From positions 1 to 20,010 of the forward strand of contig JAYEJJ010000091.1 of the NCBI GenBank assembly GCA_034660495.1: a stretch of DNA of 20,010 nt. Direction: 5' to 3'. A model generated the notes under the pieces. That model was not told where the DNA came from and did no database searches. It saw only the letters and a list, made by a program, of their open reading frames with translations. A program made the translations under genes and the position numbers. Of the stretch, positions 13,870 through 20,010 are shown in pieces. Numbering within the stretch: position 1 is the first letter of the stretch; each line of letters starts with the position of its first letter. This DNA comes from DATFJZ01 sp034660495. Its GTDB lineage: Bacteria; Desulfobacterota; Desulfobacteria; Desulfobacterales; Desulfobacteraceae.

Positions 13870-16800
13870 ATGCAGATATTGGACAATATAAATGCCCTGT
13901 GGGGAGATGACCTCAAAAAAGCGATTAAGCCCGGTTCCAAGCTGAAAATTGCGGCGTCCTGTTTTTCCATTTACGCATATGAAGCGTTAAAAAAAGAATT
14001 AGAGAAGGTTGATTCGCTTGAATTCATTTTTACCGCACCGGCCTTTGTGCCCAATGAGGTCACGGACAAGGTCGCTAAAGAACGAAGAGAGTTTCATATA
14101 CCCAAGCAACAGCGCGAACGAAATCTGTATGGAAGTGAATTTGAAATTCAGCTCAAAAATAAACTTACCCAAAGAGCGATAGCAAAAGAATGCGCTGATT
14201 GGATTCGTCGAAAAGCCGCATTCCGCTCCAATTCAACTAAAGCACCAATGCAGCAGTTTGCTTGTTTGAGTTCAGGTAATGACGAATCAGCCTATATGCC
14301 TCTGCATGGATTTACGGCAGTTGACCTTGGATATCAACAAGGTGACGCAGTTTCTAACCTCATCAATAAACTCGATGAGACCCCACTTACAACAATTTAC
14401 CTGCAGCTTTTTGACCAAATTTGGGGCGATCGTGAAAAACTACAAGATGTCACCGATGCTATCTGTGCGCATATCGAATCCGTGTATCAGGAAAACTCCC
14501 CGGAAAAGATTTATTTCCTCATGCTCTACAACATCTTCAATGAGTTCCTTGAGGATTTGAATGAAGATGTTCTGCCCAATGACCTGACCGGCTATAAGAA
14601 CAGTGTTGTATGGAATAAGCTGTTCAATTTCCAGAGAGATGCAGCCACAGGAATTATAAATAAACTTGAAAGCTTTAACGGGTGCATCCTTGCCGACAGT
14701 GTTGGTCTGGGAAAAACTTTCACCGCTTTAGCAGTCATTAAATATTACGAGCTCCGCAATCGCTCTGTTTTGATACTTTGCCCCAAGAAGCTGGCGGATA
14801 ACTGGTTGAACTACAACCGGAACCTGAAGACCAATATTCTGGCTAAGGACCGTTTGAACTATGATGTGCTTTGCCATACGGATTTGCAGCGCACCACTGG
14901 TGAGTCCTTTGGCACCCCTTTGAACAAAATCAATTGGGGCAACTATGATCTTGTGGTCATTGATGAGTCTCTCAATTTCAGAAACAACGATGCCTACAAA
15001 GACAAAGAGACCCGATACAAAAAGTTGATGAACGCTGTCATCAGAGACGGCGTAAAAACCAAAGTTCTGATGCTCTCTGATACTCCGGTAAATAACAGGT
15101 TCAATGACCTTAGAAACCAATTGGCCTTGGCATACGAGGGCGAATCAGAAAGCCTGAGCAATAAATTACGGACATGCAAAACCGTTGAAGAGATTTTTCG
15201 TCGCGCCCAGACCGTATTTAACTCATGGTCAAAGCTGCCAGCTGAGGAACGCACAGCCAAAGCAATATTAGATGCTCTTGATTTCGACTTCTTCGAGCTA
15301 CTTGACAGTGTAACCATTGCCCGGTCCAGAAAGCACATAGAAACTTTTTATGATACTACGGATATCGGCAAGTTTCCCGTAAGGCGCAAGCCCTTGTCCT
15401 TCCGCAGCCAGCTGACTTCCCGCCAGGACGTCATGAGTTTTAATGACATCTATGCGCAATTATCACTGTTAAAACTCTCTGTATATGCACAGGTCAGCTA
15501 CATTTTGCCCAGCCGTTTGAAAAAATACGAGGAGCTCTACGATACAGCTGTTGAAGGCGGCAAAGGAAAACTTAAGCAGGCTGATCGCGAAAAAAGTCTT
15601 CATTCGTTGATGACGACCAATCTGCTGAAAAGGCTCGAAAGCTCCGTTGAATCATTCAGGTTAACGCTCGGCTCTCTCAAGGAAAACCACAGAGGGATGC
15701 TGGACAGGATAGAACAGTTTAAGCAATCGGGATCAGACTTCTCGATTCACGATTTTGCCGATTCCCTTGGTGATTTAGAAGCCGAAGATGATGATCTGAC
15801 CGGCCTTGGTGATTTTATGATCGGTGGCAAGGTGCAGGTGAGCCTTGGAGATATGGACTTGCCATCATGGGAGCATGACTTACGAGCAGATCTTTTCATC
15901 ATTTCAGAGCTGCTTGATGAGATGAGAAAAGTGTCCCCTAAAGATGACACCAAGCTCCAGCACCTTAAATCTCACATTGAAAACAAAATCAAACAGCCGA
16001 TAAACCCCGGAAATAAAAAGGTCGTTATCTTTACTGCCTTTGCTGATACTGCGAACTACCTCTACGACAACCTCTCAGGAGAGCTGTTGAAAACAGGAAT
16101 ACACACAGGGAAAGTTACCGGGAAAGATGCGCCTAAAACCACACTGAGCCATGTTAACAAAAAGCGGGGATACGACTTTCAGTCCATCCTCACTCTTTTC
16201 TCTCCGATATCGAAAGAAAAAGCACTGATTCTTCCTGAAGAGCAAGGTGAAATTGACCTTTTAATCGGTACGGACTGTATCTCAGAAGGCCAGAACCTGC
16301 AGGATTGCGATTACCTGATTAACTACGACATTCAATGGAACCCGGTGCGTATCATACAGCGGTTTGGCCGAGTGGATCGAATTGGTTCTCCAAATGAATC
16401 CATCCAGCTGGTGAATTACTGGCCAGACATTTCTCTGGATGAGTACATCAATCTTAAGGAACGAGTGGGAAATCGCATGCATATTGTTGACCTTACCGGT
16501 ACCGGTGATGACAATGTGTTGTCCGCAAAGGCCAATGATGTGACCTACCGAAAAGAACAGCTTCGTCGACTTCAGGAAGAAGTCATAGAGCTGGAAGACC
16601 TCAAAACAGGAGTCAACATCACGGATCTGGGTTTAAATGATTTCAGGATGGACCTCCTTAATTATATCAAGACCAACGGGGATTTAGGGCATTTACCCAG
16701 CGGCCTTCATGCTGTCGTGCCTTCCAAGCCGGAAATTGGTTTGAATCCCGGGGTGATCTTCACCCTTCGCAACCGCAATTCAGATGTCAATGTCAATCAG

Positions 16801-17157
16801 CACAACCGGCTGCACCCGTACTATCTGCTTTATATCGGAAACGATGGTGAGATCATTACCGACCCCACACAGGTGAAGCCACTACTGGATCGGGTCAGAA
16901 GTTGCTGCAAAGGCCTAAGCAGCCCCATATCCACAGTCTGCCAATTGTTCAATACATACACCGACGATGACCGGGACATGACTCGCTACTCAGATTTATT
17001 GGGGCAAGCCATCCGGTCTATGGTTGAGGTCAAAGAAGACAAGGATATCGACAGCCTGTTTTCAAGTGTAAACACCACGGCACTGGTGGATACGATTAAA
17101 GGTCTGGATGATTTCGAGCTGATATCTTTCCTTGTGGTACAGCGGGACGAAGCATGA
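13870..17157 (+). CDS. SNF2-like DEAD/DEAH helicase with PLD-like N-terminal domain
   Basis: Residues 1-190 resemble the phospholipase-D-like domain of defence helicases (KLKIAASCFSIYAYEALKKE), but I see no intact HxK(x4)D, so it may be degenerate. The superfamily 2 helicase core follows: Walker A DSVGLGKT at 276-283, Walker B DES at 365-367, motif III SDTP at 403-406, and in the second half TDCISEGQNLQDCDYLINYD and the Q830-RFGRVDR837 motif. A long C-terminal region (870-1095) is family-specific. The protein should translocate on DNA using ATP. Two positions are odd: the usual DESH is DESL (L368) and the usual SATP is SDTP (D404), each one base change away. Its stop overlaps the next start (ATGA). 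Stretches of A/T-rich codons differ from the efflux genes, consistent with horizontal transfer. Confidence 0.88.
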   Translation: MQILDNINALWGDDLKKAIKPGSKLKIAASCFSIYAYEALKKELEKVDSLEFIFTAPAFVPNEVTDKVAKERREFHIPKQQRERNLYGSEFEIQLKNKLTQRAIAKECADWIRRKAAFRSNSTKAPMQQFACLSSGNDESAYMPLHGFTAVDLGYQQGDAVSNLINKLDETPLTTIYLQLFDQIWGDREKLQDVTDAICAHIESVYQENSPEKIYFLMLYNIFNEFLEDLNEDVLPNDLTGYKNSVVWNKLFNFQRDAATGIINKLESFNGCILADSVGLGKTFTALAVIKYYELRNRSVLILCPKKLADNWLNYNRNLKTNILAKDRLNYDVLCHTDLQRTTGESFGTPLNKINWGNYDLVVIDESLNFRNNDAYKDKETRYKKLMNAVIRDGVKTKVLMLSDTPVNNRFNDLRNQLALAYEGESESLSNKLRTCKTVEEIFRRAQTVFNSWSKLPAEERTAKAILDALDFDFFELLDSVTIARSRKHIETFYDTTDIGKFPVRRKPLSFRSQLTSRQDVMSFNDIYAQLSLLKLSVYAQVSYILPSRLKKYEELYDTAVEGGKGKLKQADREKSLHSLMTTNLLKRLESSVESFRLTLGSLKENHRGMLDRIEQFKQSGSDFSIHDFADSLGDLEAEDDDLTGLGDFMIGGKVQVSLGDMDLPSWEHDLRADLFIISELLDEMRKVSPKDDTKLQHLKSHIENKIKQPINPGNKKVVIFTAFADTANYLYDNLSGELLKTGIHTGKVTGKDAPKTTLSHVNKKRGYDFQSILTLFSPISKEKALILPEEQGEIDLLIGTDCISEGQNLQDCDYLINYDIQWNPVRIIQRFGRVDRIGSPNESIQLVNYWPDISLDEYINLKERVGNRMHIVDLTGTGDDNVLSAKANDVTYRKEQLRRLQEEVIELEDLKTGVNITDLGLNDFRMDLLNYIKTNGDLGHLPSGLHAVVPSKPEIGLNPGVIFTLRNRNSDVNVNQHNRLHPYYLLYIGNDGEIITDPTQVKPLLDRVRSCCKGLSSPISTVCQLFNTYTDDDRDMTRYSDLLGQAIRSMVEVKEDKDIDSLFSSVNTTALVDTIKGLDDFELISFLVVQRDEA

Positions 17158-17816
17158 AGTCGCTCTATAATTTTCCTAAGGCCGCAGCATTCGGAAAAAT
17201 GCTCGCCAAAAGTAAAATCTACGAACACGCAACGCCCACAACTAAAGTTAAGGAGCTGTTTGTCGAGCAAGTCGAAAAGATAACCTGGGCCTACAAGCTG
17301 TCACCCGCGACAATCAACCTGCCTGCCAGTGATGGCGTTCACGAAATTCAGGTTTTTAATGTGACCTTAAGAACCGGCGCATTAGCCTCTGAGGTTTTAC
17401 AAACCATAGATAAAGCCATTCCTTCGCCCATTCTGTTTATTCTGAGCTACAAAGGAAAATGCCGTTATGTGGCGGCCTATAAACGACCCAGTGAGGCAGA
17501 TAAAACCAGATGGGTGGTCAGCGGTTACTTTGAAACCGACTGGATGAGTGACTCACAGGAAAGATCAGAGCTGCCTGTTGTTTTGAATATGGCGGCACTC
17601 TACCACTTTTTCCTCAAGGCGATCATTCCCCTCCCTTTCAGACAAGGTGAAGCCTTGGCTGAATTGGTCCTGCGAGCGGATCAGCTACGAAGCAAAGAGC
17701 GTGAGGCGGGTAAGCTTACGAGCCGGATAAAAAAAGAAAAGCAGTTCAATCGACGAGTGGAACTGAACCGAACACTGAATGAGTTGAAACAGGAAATTGA
17801 GAATTTAAAACGCTGA
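17154..17816 (+). CDS. DUF4391 domain protein
   Basis: The 220-residue protein matches the DUF4391 family as I remember it: LYNFPKAAAFGKMLAKSKIYEHA at the start, a tract ITWAYKLSPATINLPAS, then EIQVFNVTL and the ISYKGKCRYVAAYKR region, and a charged coiled-coil tail (about residues 165-220, ending LNELKQEIENLKR). The domain has no established biochemical function. It commonly accompanies a helicase and a Mod-type methyltransferase, as here. ATG overlaps the helicase stop (ATGA) and the mod gene begins 26 bp after its end, so it is an integral member of the operon. The coiled coil suggests an adaptor that links helicase and methyltransferase. Confidence 0.8.
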   Translation: MKSLYNFPKAAAFGKMLAKSKIYEHATPTTKVKELFVEQVEKITWAYKLSPATINLPASDGVHEIQVFNVTLRTGALASEVLQTIDKAIPSPILFILSYKGKCRYVAAYKRPSEADKTRWVVSGYFETDWMSDSQERSELPVVLNMAALYHFFLKAIIPLPFRQGEALAELVLRADQLRSKEREAGKLTSRIKKEKQFNRRVELNRTLNELKQEIENLKR

Positions 17817-17841
17817 GCAGGCGGAAAAATACAGGAGTCTT

Positions 17842-19886
17842 ATGATGGAAAAATTAAAAATGCACAGCCCTAACTTTGCTGAAGAAAATATCGCAAAGCT
17901 GGCAGCCCTGTTTCCGGGCTGCGTCACTGAATCGACTGATGACGATGGAAACCCGAAAAAGGCTATCGACTTTGATCTGCTGCGGCAGGAGTTGGCGACG
18001 TCAATCGTGGAAGGGCCACAGGAGCGTTACCATTTGAACTGGCCCGGCAAGCGGGAATCACTGCTTACCGCCAATGCGCCCATTGCCAAGACGCTGCGCC
18101 CTTGCCGGGAAGAAAGCGTGGATTTCGATACTACCGAAAACCTCTTTATTGAAGGCGACAATCTCGATGCCCTGAAACTTCTGCAGGAAACGTATCTCGG
18201 CAAGGTCAAGATGATCTATATCGACCCGCCGTATAATACAGGCAGAGATTTTATTTATGCTGATAATTTTGCTGAATCCAGTGAAGAATTCTTGATTGAT
18301 TCGGGGCAAAAGGATGAAGAAGGCAATCGTCTTGTGGCCAATACTGACTCCAATGGACGATTTTATTCTGATTGGCTGAGTATGATGTATTCTCGACTTA
18401 AATTGGCCAGAAACCTCCTTAAGGATGATGGTGTCATTTTTATCAGTATTGATGATGGCGAGATTGATAATATTAGAAAGCTTTGTGATGAAGTTTTTGG
18501 GAGAGATAACTTCATAGACACAATCATATGGAAGAAACGATACGGTGGCGGCGCTAAGGAAAAGTATTTAATATCACTCCATGAATACGTATTGATGTAC
18601 ACAAAGAGTGAGCAGCAACCTGAAAATATTTATGTGCCTCTTACTGAGGAATCAATTAAGCGGTACTACAAGTTGAAAGATAGCAATTTATCTGTTCGTG
18701 GTCCTTATACTCGATGATCAAGTTTTTTTTAACATGTTGATATTATTGATTTTAACAAAATGTGCTATATTTGTGGCACTGTTTTTTAAAACAAATAATA
18801 TCAATAGGTTAGGGTTTTTTGACAAAAAAATCTTGTAAAATCACATCATTGATACCCCAGTATTTACAAGGGCTGGGAAAAAACTTGATCATCGAGTTAT
18901 AGGACTCACCCTTTGGAAGCAACAAAGAGCATGGGTGAAAGACAAAATCTGGTGTTTGATATACCTGCTCCCGATGGTTCAATGGTATCACCTAAAAGAC
19001 AATGGCTTTGGGGAAGAGAACGAGTGGAAAAAGCCCTCGAAAACAATGAGCTTGAGTTCATTAAAGGTAAGAATGGAGAGTGGTCTGTACATACAAAACA
19101 ATATTTAAAAGATGAAACTGGCAAGATTAGACAAGGGAAGGCTTTTTCGATAATTGACGATGTATTTACCCAACATGGAACAAATGAGATCATAAGTATT
19201 TTTGGCCATGCTCAATATTTCAGCTTTCCTAAACCATCAAAGTTTATTCAAAAACTGATTCAGGTTGGGTTAAATGGAAGCGATGATGAATTTGTCTTAG
19301 ATTTCTTCGCTGGCTCAGCAACAACCGCCCATGCCGTCATGCAGCTCAATGCTGAAGATAACGGCAAACGAAAATTCATTATGGTTCAGCTTCCAGAAAT
19401 GTGTGATGAAAAGAGTGAAGCATTTAAGGCTGGTTACTCGAATATTGCCGAAGTTAGTAAGGAGAGGATTCGTCGGGCTGGGAAAAAAATTAAGGATGAA
19501 CTGATAGAGAACACGAGTGAAGAGCAACCCACACTATTGGAAGATCCCAACACACCTTCTAAAACAGATCCATCATCTTTTGATATTGGCTTCCGGGTTC
19601 TCAAGGTCGACTCATCCAATATGGCCGATGTGTACTATACGCCGGATGCTGTTGAACAAAACCTGCTCAACCTTCTCACCGATAACATCAAAGACGACCG
19701 CACGTCCGAAGACCTGCTTTTCCGAGTTCTGCTCGACTGGGGTGTGGACCTGACACTGCCAATTACTAAAGAGACGATTGACGGCCGTGAGGTTTTCTTT
19801 GTGGATGGCAACGCTTTGGCCGCCTGTTTTGAAAAGAGCGGAAAGATCACCGAGGACTTCTGTAAAGAGCTCGCCGGGCGACAGCC
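17842..19886 (+). pseudogene. mod: Type III-type DNA adenine methyltransferase (Mod), disrupted by two insertions
   Basis: This is a beta-class N6-adenine methyltransferase: catalytic D128-P-P-Y131 (IDPPYNTG) lies in the first half, and the SAM-binding FAGSATT (about 19305-19325) follows in the second half. N-terminal phrases (HLNWPGKRE, ENLFIEGDNLDALKLLQETY) are classic for the type III Mod family. The first frame stops at 18715-18717 inside a 187-bp element. Removing that element plus one TTATA copy rejoins codons as RGPYRTHPLEATKSMGERQ without a gap, so the ancestor was intact. The ATG-less restart at 18913 is therefore not a gene start. The C-terminus is replaced after ELAGRQP (19886) by AT-rich foreign sequence, where Mod proteins continue with a VVFRD-type strand. 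CAGGAG precedes the ATG. Confidence 0.9.
18710..18896. mobile_element. 187-bp MITE-like insertion in mod
   Basis: The ends are perfect 19-bp inverted repeats, CTCGATGATCAAGTTTTTT (18710-18728) and its complement (18878-18896), flanked by the duplication TTATA (18705-18709 and 18897-18901). Inside are further inverted repeats (TTGATATTATT 18737-18747 and AATAATATCAA 18794-18804), so most of the element can fold into one long hairpin. There is no coding capacity. Element plus duplication is 192 bp, a multiple of three; the gene is stopped by a TGA within the left terminal repeat. A related end is present at 108-126, so a family of such elements exists in this genome. Confidence 0.9.
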
Positions 19887-20010
19887 CAATGTCATTCAAA
19901 ATTATTTTTTTTTGACGTATCATCTTGTAATCATAGTTTAAAAAAAAGTGCTTGACTTTTTGGTTTTGCCATGAGATTCTTATATTGTATAGATGTTACT
20001 GAAAAATAAG
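19887..20010. mobile_element. Left end of a second insertion truncating mod (continues past the window)
   Basis: The Mod frame ends in ELAGRQP and is followed by AT-rich DNA beginning CAATGTCATTCAAAATTA and containing a T9 run, unlike the methyltransferase coding sequence. Near the edge are TTGACT (19952-19957) and TATATTG (around 19982), then ATG at 19993 opening MLLKNK, which could be a transposase start preceded by its promoter. The boundary is estimated from where family similarity stops (after the proline codon) and may be off by a few bases. The other end is not in the window. Confidence 0.5.

Noticed and set aside
18913..19941. Independent methyltransferase gene starting at 18913
   Set aside because: The start is an internal TTG leucine codon; the sequence is the second half of mod and joins the first half exactly once the inserted element is removed.

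Overview
The window looks like a chromosomal stretch of a Gram-negative bacterium, most likely a sulfate-reducing deltaproteobacterium (Desulfobacterota). This is an inference from the tripartite RND efflux system with a lipoprotein outer-membrane factor, the sigma-54 style of regulation and the general flavour of the proteins; no marker gene here proves it. No rRNA, tRNA or CRISPR array was recognised.

Layout. (1) 1-520: repeat-rich, essentially non-coding DNA with the end of an unknown reading frame at the left edge, a near-perfect copy of the terminal repeat of an element found 18.6 kb away, and two related imperfect hairpin repeats. (2) 521-3145, minus strand: an operon of a small PGPGW-like membrane protein, an endonuclease/exonuclease/phosphatase-fold hydrolase and a cardiolipin-synthase-type phospholipase D, with a sigma-70-like promoter at 3237-3264. 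(3) 3276-9527, minus strand: an efflux operon of a 98-residue small protein, membrane-fusion protein, RND pump and NodT-type outer-membrane lipoprotein. The last gene carries an extraordinary hexamer repeat tract encoding an Arg-Ala stretch before its lipoprotein signal. (4) 9528-9860: a control region holding a -24/-12 sigma-54 promoter and three copies of a palindromic operator about 100-165 bp upstream of it. (5) 9861-11264, plus strand: the divergent GAF/AAA+/Fis sigma-54 activator that should work this promoter. It is broken by a frameshift and by a deletion that removes the GAFTGA region. (6) 11261-12448, minus strand: an MFS transporter, tail to tail with the activator. (7) 12449-13488: mobile-element debris: a 654-bp remnant bounded by perfect 20-bp inverted repeats, with a small zinc-ribbon ORF, a tiny peptide ORF and a terminator, then a promoterless gene fragment. 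(8) 13489-20010, plus strand: a defence-type island of HTH protein, 1095-residue SNF2-like helicase with a PLD-like N-terminus, DUF4391 protein and type III (Mod-type) DNA methyltransferase.

The most interesting biology is of two kinds. First, the efflux operon appears to be a sigma-54 regulon whose dedicated activator has been destroyed, so the pump may be silent or rewired. Second, the helicase-DUF4391-Mod cluster is a less familiar defence architecture related to type III restriction-modification. Its methyltransferase is cut by a 187-bp MITE-like element with a clean 5-bp target duplication (TTATA), and again near its C-terminus by a second insertion running off the window. The helicase also has substitutions in two normally conserved motifs, so the whole island may be inactive here. 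The gene order and the precise empty site still allow the ancestral system to be reconstructed.
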